Part shown: piece after piece, positions 26,937 through 35,771 of the stretch
How the letters are laid out: every line of letters begins with the position of its first letter
Position numbering within the stretch: the stretch's first letter is position 1
DNA from: Erwinia sp050410775
GTDB taxonomy: Bacteria; Pseudomonadota; Gammaproteobacteria; Enterobacterales; Enterobacteriaceae
Assembly (NCBI RefSeq): GCF_050410775.1
Contig: NZ_CP191229.1
DNA: 64,000 nucleotides
Reading direction: 5' to 3' (one strand)
Translations under genes and position numbers: made by a program
Notes under the pieces: model-generated
Databases searched by the model: none
What the model was told of the DNA's origin: nothing
The model's input: only the letters and a program-made list of their open reading frames with translations

Positions 26937-27018
26937 TCCCTACGCCGGCATTATCCGGATCAGGTTCGACGGGTCTGTCTCAGCGTGCCGGCTTAAAGCG
27001 CCCTCACGCACCCCGTTG
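26937..27018 (-). ncRNA. TPP riboswitch of thiBPQ
   Basis: Read on the minus strand, the THI element is unmistakable: GGGGTGC, then CTGAGA, ACCCGTCGAACCTGATC, and GGATAATGCCGGCGTAGGGA. The GCCGGC/GCCGGC arms pair the two sensor helices. A TAGAAT −10 (27029–27034, minus strand) with a poor −35 lies just upstream. About 60 nt separate the aptamer from the thiB GTG. No T-run follows the aptamer, so repression is probably at translation initiation, as in E. coli. Confidence 0.96.
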
Positions 27019-27060
27019 AGAAGGCGCTATTCTAATGATTTCCGGGCTGTAGCGAAAGCG

Positions 27061-28722
27061 TCATGATTCAGGCGGCGCGAACCAGGCGGACTTGAAATCG
27101 AACCAGCCGAGGGTGTTCATCCTGACGCCGCGCATACTGCGCTCGCCTTCAAGGAGCAGCCAGTGATGGAATAACGGGTGCAGGCTCCAGGTATTGACGA
27201 GCTGGCGGCTCCAGTCGGCCAGCGAAAGCTTCTGTTCGCGCCAGAGCTGGGCATCCCGCTGCCACTCAATCGGCACGCAGTGATGCAGCAGCGGGATCTC
27301 ATACAGCAGGGAAAAGAGCGAGAACTCCAGCGGCAGGGTGAAGTTGGCGCTGCCGAGCCAGATATCGCTCTCCGCGTCGCCCCGGTGCCAGGTGGCGTAG
27401 TCGACCTGGCGCGTTATCAGGCTGACGCCGTGTGCCGCCAGCAGCGGCGCCAGCGCATTGGCGATCGCCTGATGCTCGATATGATCGTTGTACCAGGTCA
27501 GCGTAATTGAGGTCAGTTCCGGAGGCTTTTCCGTCACCGCCATATCGCGCCGGTGATGCCAGCGGGGCAGCAGGCCGTAGGCGGGGAACCAGTAACGCTG
27601 ATAGCCGATGCCGGAATGGTTCAGCAGCGCGACAGGATTGAAGATCATGCTGATCCAGCGCCGCACCTGCTCGTTCTGCCCCAAAGGCGAACGCTGATCG
27701 AACAGCAAAAAGTAACAGCCCTCTTCGAGGCGGCTCTCTTCCGATTTTTCGTCCACGCTGGCGCCTTCCAGCTTTACGCCCGAATAGACCAGCTCATCGC
27801 TGATTTCCGGCAGCACCCAGATATTCACTTCATCAATCAGCGCCCGGTAGCCGAAGTAATCATCAAAAGCGGCGATACGCAGCTGCGTTTGCTGGTTACG
27901 CACCACAGCGTAGGGGCCGGTGCCGATCGGCTGACGGGCAAAGTCGGGCAGGGTGCGCCACTCGTCAGGCAGGATCATGGCGCTGATGCTGCCCATTAGC
28001 CAGGGTAGCCAGCTATCCGGCTGATGCAGGTAAATATCCAGCGTCCACGCGGTTGGCGAGTCAATGCGATCAAAATGCGAAAAAAGCGGCTGTGATTTCA
28101 GTCGGTTAAGAGAACCAATCACATCCGCCATCTCCAGTTCCCGACCGTGGTGAAAGTGAATGGCGGGCCGGAGATAAAAACGCCAGTGCCGGGGCGATAC
28201 CTGCTGCCAGTGGTGGGCGATATCGGGCTCGATTTCCCCGTTTTCCTCATTTATATGGGTCAGACCGCTGAAAATCTGCCGGGCGAGGTGGGTTTCCGAT
28301 CGCCTGAGCGGCGTGCCGGGCAGTAAATTGAGCAGCGACCGGTAATAGAGCACGCGAAGAATATGCTTGCCCTGGCGGAAGCTGCGGCCCAGGTGAGAGA
28401 TCAGCATCTGTCGTACAGCGTGCTTATCCCCGACCAGCTGCACCAGCTGATCGATGCGATCCTGCTCCAGCAGCTCCTCCGCCCGCTGTTGCTGAAGCGC
28501 CAGCCCGGTATAAAGGAAGCGCAGCGTTGAGCGCTTTCCCCGTCCCGCCTCCGCCTGCCACTCCAGCCAGCCCTCCGCCTGCATGGCGTTAAGCAGGTTA
28601 CGCATATGGCGGCGGGAACAGCTGAGCTGAACGGCCAGTTCGCCAAGCGTGGTTTCCTTTGACTGACCGTTGCAGCTCTGCCAGAGGCGGATAAACTGCT
28701 GCTGTAAGCGGGAAGAGGACAT
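27061..28722 (-). CDS. sgrR: transcriptional activator of SgrS, glucose-phosphate stress
   Basis: SgrR senses accumulated sugar phosphates and activates sgrS. The N-terminal ~115 residues form a winged helix (LGELAVQLSCSRRHMRNLLNAMQAEGWLEW), followed by the GRGKRSTLRFLYTG linker. The remainder resembles a family 5 solute-binding protein (VHFHHGRELEM-like PAIHFHHGRELEMADV, GTGPYAVV), thought to bind the signal ligand. The C-terminus RMNTLGWFDFKSAWFAPP is near-invariant. Length 553 (E. coli 551). It is divergent from sgrS and setA, and upstream of the thi riboswitch, as in E. coli. Confidence 0.96.
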   Translation of the reverse strand: MSSSRLQQQFIRLWQSCNGQSKETTLGELAVQLSCSRRHMRNLLNAMQAEGWLEWQAEAGRGKRSTLRFLYTGLALQQQRAEELLEQDRIDQLVQLVGDKHAVRQMLISHLGRSFRQGKHILRVLYYRSLLNLLPGTPLRRSETHLARQIFSGLTHINEENGEIEPDIAHHWQQVSPRHWRFYLRPAIHFHHGRELEMADVIGSLNRLKSQPLFSHFDRIDSPTAWTLDIYLHQPDSWLPWLMGSISAMILPDEWRTLPDFARQPIGTGPYAVVRNQQTQLRIAAFDDYFGYRALIDEVNIWVLPEISDELVYSGVKLEGASVDEKSEESRLEEGCYFLLFDQRSPLGQNEQVRRWISMIFNPVALLNHSGIGYQRYWFPAYGLLPRWHHRRDMAVTEKPPELTSITLTWYNDHIEHQAIANALAPLLAAHGVSLITRQVDYATWHRGDAESDIWLGSANFTLPLEFSLFSLLYEIPLLHHCVPIEWQRDAQLWREQKLSLADWSRQLVNTWSLHPLFHHWLLLEGERSMRGVRMNTLGWFDFKSAWFAPPES

Positions 28723-28788
28723 AAAAGGGGAACCTTTTGTAAAAAGCGGTCTGTTTTTCCTGCCTTATATTAGGGCGATAATGGCTCC

Positions 28789-28893
28789 GATGAAAGAGCG
28801 GGAGGCATTCTCTGAATGGCGCTCTGGCATTATTTGAATCTGAGTATGGTGCATCTTCACCAGCCAGCGGGCATTATGTTCGCTGGCTTTTTT
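28789..28893 (+). ncRNA. sgrS: small RNA SgrS, short form
   Basis: The region divergent from sgrR holds a recognisable SgrS. The proposed 5' end GATGAAAGAGCGGG aligns with E. coli GATGAAGCAAGGGG, 7 nt below a GATAAT −10 (28777–28782). The conserved ptsG-pairing segment appears as CTGAGTATGGTG at 28840–28851. The 3' end is a strong terminator, AGCCAGCG…CGCTGGCT plus six T (28863–28893), the Hfq-binding tail. At about 105 nt it is less than half the E. coli length and has no room for the SgrT peptide. The −35 is poor, as expected for an SgrR-activated promoter. It lies 74 nt before setA. Confidence 0.86.
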
Positions 28894-28967
28894 CGTCAGG
28901 CTTTTTTTCTTCTATGCTTCCTGTTTGTCGTCCGCGCCGGGCGGCTTTTGCCATTGAAGGACCAGGT

Positions 28968-30143
28968 ATGAATATGCTCCGACCGCGTCGCCGTATTAAC
29001 CCCGTTTACCTGGCCTTTATGGCCGTCTCTTTTATGATTGGCGTGGCGGGTGCGCTCCAGGCGCCCACTCTCAGTCTCTTTCTGACCCGTGAGGTGGCGG
29101 TACGACCGTTCTGGGTCGGGCTGTTCTATACCGTCAATGCGATAGCCGGGATTGCCGTCAGTATTCTGCTGGCGAAGCGCTCCGATAATCGCGGCGATCG
29201 CCGCATGCTGATCCTCTTTTGCTGCGTGATGGCGACAGGTAACGCGCTGCTGTTTGCCTTTAACCGCGACTATCTGACGCTGATTACTTTTGGCGTGCTG
29301 CTCTCCGCGCTTGCCAGCGTGTCGATGCCGCAGATCTTTGCGCTGGCGCGCGAATACGCGGACAGTTCGGCGCGGGAAGTGGTGATGTTCAGCTCCGTGA
29401 TGCGCGCGCAGCTTTCGCTGGCCTGGGTGATTGGCCCGCCGCTGTCGTTTGCGCTGGCGCTAAACTACGGCTTTACCACCATGTTCACGATCGCCGCGGG
29501 GCTTTTTGTCGTCTGCTTTGCGCTGATCTGGTTTGCGCTGCCCTCCGTGGCCCGCGTGGAGCCGTCGCCGGAAGTACTGAGCGCGCAGATCAGCGCCTGG
29601 AAGAATAAAGATGTGCGGCTGCTGTTTATCGCCTCGCTGCTGATGTGGACCTGCAATACCATGTACATTATTGATATGCCGCTCTATATCACCAGCGTCC
29701 TCGGACTGCCGGATCGACTTGCGGGCCTGCTGATGGGCGTGGCGGCGGGGCTGGAGATCCCGGCGATGCTGCTGGCCGGGCATCTGGTTAAACGCGTCGG
29801 CAAGCGCAAAATGATGCTTTTTGCCGTGGCGGCGGGCGTGCTGTTTTACCTGGGGCTGGTGCTGTTTCAGTCACGTATCGCACTGATGGCGCTGCAAATT
29901 TTCAATGCGGTTTTTATCGGCATCGTCGCCGGTATTGGCATGCTCTATTTTCAGGATCTGATGCCCGGACGGCCCGGTGCCGCGACCACGCTGTTTACGA
30001 ACAGTATCTCAACCGGGGTGATCCTCGCCGGTATCCTTCAGGGGGCGCTGGCTGAAACTTTTGGGCACTATTCGGTCTACTGGGCGGCGCTGCTGCTCGC
30101 AATTGCGTCGCTGGCCATGTCGGCGAAGGTAAAGGATGTCTGA
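28968..30143 (+). CDS. setA: sugar efflux transporter SetA (major facilitator superfamily)
   Basis: SetA is an inner-membrane 12-helix exporter of sugars and sugar analogues, which helps relieve glucose-phosphate stress. Hallmarks include GVAGALQAPTLSLFLTREV near the N-terminus, the A-like motif LLAKRSDNRGDRRML, FALAREYADSSAREVVMFSSV and TLFTNSISTGVILAG. The start is ATG 28968 (MNMLRPRRR) with AAGGA 8 nt upstream; longer in-frame starts enter the SgrS terminator region. It has 391 residues. The sgrS-setA order matches E. coli, where the two are co-transcribed by read-through. Confidence 0.94.
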   Translation: MNMLRPRRRINPVYLAFMAVSFMIGVAGALQAPTLSLFLTREVAVRPFWVGLFYTVNAIAGIAVSILLAKRSDNRGDRRMLILFCCVMATGNALLFAFNRDYLTLITFGVLLSALASVSMPQIFALAREYADSSAREVVMFSSVMRAQLSLAWVIGPPLSFALALNYGFTTMFTIAAGLFVVCFALIWFALPSVARVEPSPEVLSAQISAWKNKDVRLLFIASLLMWTCNTMYIIDMPLYITSVLGLPDRLAGLLMGVAAGLEIPAMLLAGHLVKRVGKRKMMLFAVAAGVLFYLGLVLFQSRIALMALQIFNAVFIGIVAGIGMLYFQDLMPGRPGAATTLFTNSISTGVILAGILQGALAETFGHYSVYWAALLLAIASLAMSAKVKDV

Positions 30144-30154
30144 TAGCGTGATGG

Positions 30155-30185
30155 TGCCAGACTTCCCGCTGAGGGAAGTCTGGCA
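30155..30185. terminator. stem-loop between convergent setA and leuD
   Basis: TGCCAGACTTCCC and GGGAAGTCTGGCA form a perfect 13-bp stem with loop GCTGA, filling most of the 48-nt gap between the two stop codons. It lacks a T-run on both strands, so it may act as a shared transcript-end stabiliser or Rho-assisted terminator. Confidence 0.6.
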
Positions 30186-30191
30186 GGTAGG

Positions 30192-30797
30192 TTAACGCAG
30201 AAAAGCGGGCTGCTTCTGCTCGTAGGCGGCTATCTCCGCGTCGTGCTGAAGCGTCAGGCCGATACTGTCCAGCCCGTTAATCAGGCAGTGACGCCGGAAG
30301 GGATCGATGCTGAAGGCGTAGCGTTTATCCCCCGCAGTAATCTCCTGAGCCTCCAGATCCACCGTAAAGCAAATGCCCGGCTGCGCGGCAACCTGCTGAA
30401 AAAGCCTTTCCACCTCATCCTCGCCCAGCGTCACCAGCAGCAGCTGGTTATTGAACGAGTTATTGGCAAAAATATCTGCAAAGCCGCTACCGATAATCAC
30501 CTGAATGCCATAGTCGGTCAGCGCCCAGGGCGCGTGCTCGCGTGAAGAGCCGCAGCCAAAATTTTCACGCGTCAGCATGATAGTGGCGCCGCTGAACTCA
30601 GGCTTATTGAGCACGAAACCGGGATTGGGTATCTGGCCTTCGGCGTCGGTATAGCGCCAGTCGTAGAACAGATTCCGTCCAAAACCGGTCCGCGTCACCA
30701 TCTGCAAAAATTGCTTGGGAATGATGGCGTCGGTGTCCACGTTGGCGGTGTCTACCGGCACCACGATGCCGGTATGACGGGTAAATTTCCTGGCCAT
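30192..30797 (-). CDS. leuD: 3-isopropylmalate dehydratase small subunit
   Basis: LeuD pairs with LeuC to isomerise 2-isopropylmalate to 3-isopropylmalate in leucine synthesis. The swivel-domain motifs VDTANVDTDAIIPKQFL, NFGCGSSREHAPWAL and GSGFADIFANNSFNNQLL are intact. Length 201 equals E. coli. It starts 9 nt after the leuC stop and is the last gene of leuABCD. Confidence 0.98.
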   Translation of the reverse strand: MARKFTRHTGIVVPVDTANVDTDAIIPKQFLQMVTRTGFGRNLFYDWRYTDAEGQIPNPGFVLNKPEFSGATIMLTRENFGCGSSREHAPWALTDYGIQVIIGSGFADIFANNSFNNQLLLVTLGEDEVERLFQQVAAQPGICFTVDLEAQEITAGDKRYAFSIDPFRRHCLINGLDSIGLTLQHDAEIAAYEQKQPAFLR

Positions 30798-30806
30798 TAT
30801 TGCTCC

Positions 30807-32204
30807 TCAGTTCAGTTCGCGGATATCGGCAAAGTGACCGGCTACTGCCGCCGCCGCGGCCATCGCCGGGCTGAGCAGGTGCGTGCGTCCGCCACGGCCC
30901 TGACGACCTTCAAAGTTGCGGTTGCTGGTGGAAGCGCAGCGTTCACCTGGATTAAGGCGATCGTTGTTCATCGCCAGGCACATGGAGCAGCCGGGAAGCC
31001 GCCACTCAAAGCCCGCCTCCAGAAAAATTTTATCTAACCCTTCCGCCTCCGCCTGCGCCTTCACCGGACCGGAACCCGGTACGACGTAGCCCTGAACGCC
31101 AGCGGCGAGCTTATGTCCTTTCACCACGGATGCCGCCGCCCGCAGATCTTCAATGCGGGAGTTGGTGCAGGAGCCGATAAAGACTTTATCGATACGCACC
31201 TCGGTCAGCCTGATGCCGGGCTTGAGATCCATATAAGCCAGCGCTTTTTCCGCCGAAGCGCGCTCAACCGGATCGCTGAACGAGGCCGGATCGGGAATGC
31301 ATTCATCCACGGCAATAACCTGACCGGGATTGGTGCCCCAGGTCACCTGTGGAGCAATCGCTGCCGCATCGAGCGTGATAACCTTATCGAACTGTACGCC
31401 GGCGTCGCTCTTCAGCGTTCGCCAGTAGGCCACGGCTTCTTCCCAGGCCTCGCCTTTCGGCGCAAACTGGCGGCCTTGCAGATAGCTGAAGGTCGTTTCG
31501 TCCGGTGCGATCAGCCCCGCCTTCGCGCCCAGCTCAATCGCCATATTGCAGAGCGTCATGCGTCCTTCCATGCTCAGTTGCTCTACGGCCGGGCCGCAGA
31601 ACTCCACCACATGGCCGTTGCCGCCGCCGCTGCCGGTTTTACCAATGATCGCGAGGGCGATATCTTTTGCGGTAATGCCCGGCGCGGTCTCTCCCACCAC
31701 CTCAACTTTCATGGTTCTGGCGCGGGACTGCTTCAGCGTTTGCGTCGCCAGCACATGCTCAACTTCCGAGGTGCCGATGCCAAACGCCAGCGCGCCTAAT
31801 GCGCCGTGCGTGGAGGTGTGCGAGTCCCCGCAGACAATCGTCATGCCGGGCAGGGACATCCCCTGCTCGGGACCGATAACGTGCACGATGCCCTGATACG
31901 GATGCTTCAGGTCATATAAAGGAACGCCAAACTCCCCGCAGTTTTTAATCAGCATGGACATCTGTATGCGGGCCATCTCGCCGCTGGCGTTGATATCCCG
32001 CGTCTCGGTGGAGACGTTATGATCCATGGTGGCAAAGGTTTTGCCCGGCTGGCGCACCGGGCGGCCATGCGCGCGCAGACCGTCAAATGCCTGTGCGGAG
32101 GTCACCTCATGCACAAGGTGACGGTCGATATAGAGCAGCGGCGTTTCGTCAGGCGCATCATGCACGACATGCGCATCAAACAGCTTTTCGTATAACGTTT
32201 TCAT
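30807..32204 (-). CDS. leuC: 3-isopropylmalate dehydratase large subunit
   Basis: LeuC carries the [4Fe-4S] cluster of isopropylmalate isomerase. The three ligand cysteines are at 346 (IGSCTNSR), 406 and 409 (LPGCSMCLAMN). The aconitase-type signatures VCGDSHTSTHGALGALAFG and GKTGSGGGNGHVVEF are present. Length 465 (E. coli 466). Only 2 nt separate it from leuB, so it is part of the attenuated leuABCD transcript. Confidence 0.98.
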   Translation of the reverse strand: MKTLYEKLFDAHVVHDAPDETPLLYIDRHLVHEVTSAQAFDGLRAHGRPVRQPGKTFATMDHNVSTETRDINASGEMARIQMSMLIKNCGEFGVPLYDLKHPYQGIVHVIGPEQGMSLPGMTIVCGDSHTSTHGALGALAFGIGTSEVEHVLATQTLKQSRARTMKVEVVGETAPGITAKDIALAIIGKTGSGGGNGHVVEFCGPAVEQLSMEGRMTLCNMAIELGAKAGLIAPDETTFSYLQGRQFAPKGEAWEEAVAYWRTLKSDAGVQFDKVITLDAAAIAPQVTWGTNPGQVIAVDECIPDPASFSDPVERASAEKALAYMDLKPGIRLTEVRIDKVFIGSCTNSRIEDLRAAASVVKGHKLAAGVQGYVVPGSGPVKAQAEAEGLDKIFLEAGFEWRLPGCSMCLAMNNDRLNPGERCASTSNRNFEGRQGRGGRTHLLSPAMAAAAAVAGHFADIRELN

Positions 32205-32206
32205 TT

Positions 32207-33295
32207 TCAGGCTTCGCTGACAAATCGGGCAATGATGGAACCCATCTCATCGGTGCCGATGGCCTGGCCCTCACCGGCCAGATCGGCGGTACGGTAACCT
32301 TCAGCCAGCGCACGACTGACGGCATTATCAATCGCATCTGCCACCTCAGATGCGTCGAGGCTGTAGCGCATCAGCAGCGACAGCGACAAAATCTGGGCGA
32401 TCGGGTTAGCGCAGTTTTTACCGGCGATGTCGGGCGCCGAGCCTCCGGCGGGTTCGAACAGGCCAAAACCCTGCTCGTTCAGGCTGGCGGAGGGCAGCAT
32501 GCCCATAGAGCCGGTGATCATCGCGCACTCGTCGGAGAGGATATCGCCAAACAGGTTAGAACAGAGCATGACGTCAAACTGAGACGGCGCTTTGATTAGC
32601 TGCATGGTGGCGTTGTCGATGTACATATGCTGTAGCTCAACGTCGGGGTAATCCTTTGCCACTTCGCTGACGATCTCACGCCAGAGAATGGAAGATTGCA
32701 GCACATTGGCCTTATCGATAGAGGTCACTTTTTTACGGCGCTTGCGCGCTGATTCAAACGCGATACGGGCGATGCGTTCGATCTCAAAGCGATAGTAAAC
32801 TTCGGTATCAAAGGCGCGTTCATGCTGCCCGCTGCCTTCACGTCCCTTCGGCTGACCAAAGTAGATGCCGCCGGTCAGTTCGCGAACGACAAGGATATCA
32901 AACCCCTTCGCGGCGATATCGCTGCGCAGCGGACAAAAGGCTTCCAGGCCGCTGTGCAGGCTGGCGGGGCGCAGGTTGCTGAACAGCTTGAAGTGCTTAC
33001 GCAGCGGCAGCAGCGCGCCGCGTTCAGGCTGCTCTGCCGGCGGCAGATGTTCCCATTTCGGGCCGCCCACGGAGCCAAACAGGATCGCATCAGCCTGTTC
33101 GCAGCCGGAAATCGTCTTTTTAGGCAGCGGTTCGCCGTGACGATCGATGGCGATGCCACCCACGTCATATTCGCTGATGGAGATGCGCATGTTAAAACGC
33201 TGGCGAATCGCATCCAGCACCTTACTGGCCTGGGCCATCACTTCGGGACCGATACCGTCACCCGGCAATATGGCAATATGAAAAGTCCTGGACAT
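32207..33295 (-). CDS. leuB: 3-isopropylmalate dehydrogenase
   Basis: LeuB oxidatively decarboxylates 3-isopropylmalate with NAD+ to 2-oxoisocaproate. It has the β-decarboxylating dehydrogenase features LPGDGIGPEV, the substrate loop RELTGGIYFGQPKGR and IDKANVLQSS. NLFGDILSDECAMITGSMGM and GSAPDIAGKNCANP follow. Length 362 (E. coli 363). It follows leuA by 2 nt, implying coupled translation. Confidence 0.98.
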   Translation of the reverse strand: MSRTFHIAILPGDGIGPEVMAQASKVLDAIRQRFNMRISISEYDVGGIAIDRHGEPLPKKTISGCEQADAILFGSVGGPKWEHLPPAEQPERGALLPLRKHFKLFSNLRPASLHSGLEAFCPLRSDIAAKGFDILVVRELTGGIYFGQPKGREGSGQHERAFDTEVYYRFEIERIARIAFESARKRRKKVTSIDKANVLQSSILWREIVSEVAKDYPDVELQHMYIDNATMQLIKAPSQFDVMLCSNLFGDILSDECAMITGSMGMLPSASLNEQGFGLFEPAGGSAPDIAGKNCANPIAQILSLSLLMRYSLDASEVADAIDNAVSRALAEGYRTADLAGEGQAIGTDEMGSIIARFVSEA

Positions 33296-33297
33296 GA

Positions 33298-34866
33298 TTA
33301 CACCGTCTCCTTGTGGTCATTAGCGTGTGATTTGCGTTGCAGTTCCTGCTCTACCTGGCGGGCGCGCCAGATATTGTTCAGCGCGTTAATCATCGCCTTT
33401 GCCGAGGATTCGACAATATCCGTCGCCAGACCGACGCCGTGGAATTTACGGCCCTTATAGTTGACCACGATATCGACCTGGCCCAGCGCGTCTTTACCCT
33501 GGCCTTTGGCGCTCAGCTGATATTTCACCAGCTCCGCGTCGAAATCCGTAATGCGGTTAATCGCCTGGTAGACCGCATCAACCGGCCCATTCCCGGTGGC
33601 CGCTTCCGATTTCACGTCGTCACCACAGGCCAGCTTGACGGAGGCGGTCGCCATAACGCTCGATCCTGACTGCACGCTGAAGTAGTCCAGACGGAAATGT
33701 TCCGGCTCTTCGTTCTGCTTATTAATGAACGCCAGCGCTTCCAGATCGTAGTCAAAAACCTGACCTTTCTTATCCGCCAGCTTCAGGAAGGCGTCATACA
33801 GTGTATCCAGGTTGTAGTCATTCTCCTTATAACCCATCTCATCCATGCGGTGCTTCACGGCGGCGCGGCCGGAACGCGATGTCAGGTTCAGCTGAATCTG
33901 ATTCAGGCCGATGGACTCCGGCGTCATGATTTCATAGTTCTCGCGGTTCTTCAGCACGCCGTCCTGATGAATACCGGAGGAGTGGGCGAAAGCGCCAGTG
34001 CCGACAATCGCTTTGTTAGCCGGGATCGGCATATTACAAATCTGGCTGACGATCTGGCTGGTGCGGTAGATTTCCTGATGATGGACGTTGGTATGCACAT
34101 TCATTAACTGGCCACGGGTTTTGATCGCCATGATGACCTCTTCCAGCGCGCAGTTACCGGCACGCTCGCCCAGACCGTTCAACGTACCTTCTACCTGGCG
34201 GGCACCGGCCTGAACCGCAGCGATCGAGTTACCTACCGCCATACCCAGATCGTCGTGGGTATGAACAGAGAGCACTGCTTTATCGATGTTAGGAACGCGG
34301 TTGATCAGCTGCGCAATAATATTGCTGTACTCATCAGGGAGAGTGTAACCCACGGTATCCGGGATATTGATGGTGGTGGCGCCCGCATTGATGGCGGCTT
34401 CCACCACGCGGCAGAGATCGTCAATCGGCGTACGGCCGCCATCTTCGCAGGAGAATTCGACATCATTGGTATAATTGCGCGCGCGTTTCACCATGCGAAC
34501 GGCGCGGTCGATGACCTCAGGCAGCGTACTGCGCAGCTTGGTGGCGATATGCATCGGCGACGTAGCCAGAAAGGTATGAATGCGGTAAGCATCGGCAATG
34601 CGCAACGCTTCATAGGCGGCATCAATATCTTTCTCCACACAGCGGGCCAGCGCGCAGACGCGGCTGTTTTTAATCTGGCGGGCGATCGTCTGTACGGATT
34701 CAAAGTCACCCGGCGAAGATACAGGAAAACCCACTTCCATCACGTCAACGCCCATCCGCTCCAGCGCGAGCGCGATTTGCAGTTTTTCTTTTACACTCAG
34801 ACTCGCCTGTAACGCCTGCTCGCCGTCGCGCAGAGTGGTATCGAAAATAATGACTTGTTGGCTCAT
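33298..34866 (-). CDS. leuA: 2-isopropylmalate synthase
   Basis: LeuA condenses acetyl-CoA with 2-oxoisovalerate, the committed and leucine-inhibited step. The TIM-barrel active site shows TLRDGEQ at 11–17, EVGFPVSSPGDFE and the metal-binding HTHDDLGMAVGNS near 200, then HSSGIHQDGVLK. The C-terminal ~130 residues are the LeuA dimer domain that binds leucine. The start is ATG 34866 (MSQQVIIFDTTLRDGEQ), giving 522 residues (E. coli 523); upstream in-frame codons run into the attenuator. It is the first structural gene after the leader. Confidence 0.98.
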   Translation of the reverse strand: MSQQVIIFDTTLRDGEQALQASLSVKEKLQIALALERMGVDVMEVGFPVSSPGDFESVQTIARQIKNSRVCALARCVEKDIDAAYEALRIADAYRIHTFLATSPMHIATKLRSTLPEVIDRAVRMVKRARNYTNDVEFSCEDGGRTPIDDLCRVVEAAINAGATTINIPDTVGYTLPDEYSNIIAQLINRVPNIDKAVLSVHTHDDLGMAVGNSIAAVQAGARQVEGTLNGLGERAGNCALEEVIMAIKTRGQLMNVHTNVHHQEIYRTSQIVSQICNMPIPANKAIVGTGAFAHSSGIHQDGVLKNRENYEIMTPESIGLNQIQLNLTSRSGRAAVKHRMDEMGYKENDYNLDTLYDAFLKLADKKGQVFDYDLEALAFINKQNEEPEHFRLDYFSVQSGSSVMATASVKLACGDDVKSEAATGNGPVDAVYQAINRITDFDAELVKYQLSAKGQGKDALGQVDIVVNYKGRKFHGVGLATDIVESSAKAMINALNNIWRARQVEQELQRKSHANDHKETV

Positions 34867-34908
34867 GGGATAATTCCTTATCAGGTTGTCTTCGCTGTTG
34901 CCGCGAGC

Positions 34909-34942
34909 AAAAAAAAACCCGCGCATCGGCGCGGGTTTTTTT
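34909..34942 (-). terminator. leu attenuator terminator
   Basis: CCCGCGC and GCGCGGG make a 7-bp G+C stem with a 4-nt loop. Flanking A/T tracts lengthen it, and on the minus strand it ends in a long T-run. It lies 13 nt after the leader-peptide stop and 43 nt before leuA, the classic position for the transcription attenuator released when leucyl-tRNA is scarce. Confidence 0.93.
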
Positions 34943-34954
34943 GTCAGTCTGAAA

Positions 34955-35038
34955 TCAGTGATTGATTCCGCCCACAAGGCTACCGCGCACAGAGGATGCG
35001 TTTAGTAGTAGACCGAGTAGGCGGGAGTGGCGAATCAT
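34955..35038 (-). CDS. leuL: leu operon leader peptide
   Basis: This is a 27-residue leader, MIRHSRLLGLLLNASSVRGS followed by LVGGINH, close to E. coli LeuL. Leucine codons cluster as CTA-CTC-GGT-CTA-CTA-CTA; four of the five are the rare CTA, which sharpens the response to charged tRNA-Leu. Ribosome stalling there would favour the antiterminator and leuABCD expression. ATG 35038 has a GAGG ribosome site. The sequence is too short for normal gene calling but is well supported by its attenuator and promoter. Confidence 0.95.
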   Translation of the reverse strand: MIRHSRLLGLLLNASSVRGSLVGGINH

Positions 35039-35072
35039 TAATTTCAGACCTCATCAATATGTTGTGACTTTA

Positions 35073-35102
35073 TTGATACTTGATTAGCGGGGGCAATGTC
35101 AA
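35073..35102 (-). promoter_or_regulatory. leu operon promoter
   Basis: On the minus strand a perfect TTGACA −35 (35097–35102) and TATCAA −10 (35073–35078) are spaced by 18 nt, about 35 nt before leuL. The arrangement matches the E. coli leu promoter. Confidence 0.83.
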
Positions 35103-35771
35103 CCATCAGGCGCGCTTATCTGCGCCTGGCCGGGATACCGCATCGGGAAAATAGTCTGGCGCAGTCAGGTTACGCAGCACAACTGGCAGGAAAAAACACC
35201 TTAACGCTTTTCAGGAACGCTTTAAACGTAGAAAATGAAAGAGTGGTTTTTTATATTTCCTTTAAAATCATGTCGTTGATTGGGGTGTCTGTCGGGAGCA
35301 CAGCGGAAGGGTTAACGCTTTTTACTTGGTTAAATATATTAATAACCTAATTGCGATTAGCATATAAACCTGAATCCTTTAAAAATGTTGAACGAGTCAA
35401 CTTATTTTGAAAATACCTCAGCGCGATCAACAAAACGATTAACCTGAAAATAAACATCTTCACAGGACAAACCGCTTTTCTTCCGCTTTATAGTCAGCGT
35501 AATTATCGATAACTTCTCCGCCGCGTAGCACCTTTCCGCCCGGTTATAGGGGCTGAGCGCGCGCGCGGTGATTGCCTGTCAACTTTTCTGCGGTTATGGT
35601 ACTTAATCAACAGAATGTAAAAAATAATAAGGGCATCGCCCTGTACCTGGATAGGGGAAATGACTTCCTCTCTCTGAATCAACACAGGTTTGATCGCATC
35701 TGGCTACTCTACTGAAACAGAGAGCGGCATTCATCGCAGCGCGATCAGCACCTTAAAGCCTGGAGGCAAGA
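35103..35771. other. AT-rich intergenic region, leuO position, without leuO
   Basis: In E. coli the LysR-type gene leuO lies between leuABCD and ilvIH; none of its coding sequence is present here. The stretch is visibly richer in A/T than its surroundings, with runs such as TTTTTTATATTTCC and TAAATATATTAATAA. The only ORFs (84 aa from 35096, 60 aa on the minus strand) have no recognisable family. A small AGGGC/GCCCT hairpin is at 35630. The ilvIH promoter and Lrp sites presumably lie here but cannot be placed by eye. Confidence 0.6.

Noticed and set aside
28789..28967. SgrT peptide
   Set aside because: No ORF of suitable length or resemblance exists between the SgrS 5' end and setA.
35096..35350. 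84-residue ORF in the leu–ilv gap
   Set aside because: It begins inside the leu promoter −35, lacks a ribosome site and resembles nothing known; most likely chance.
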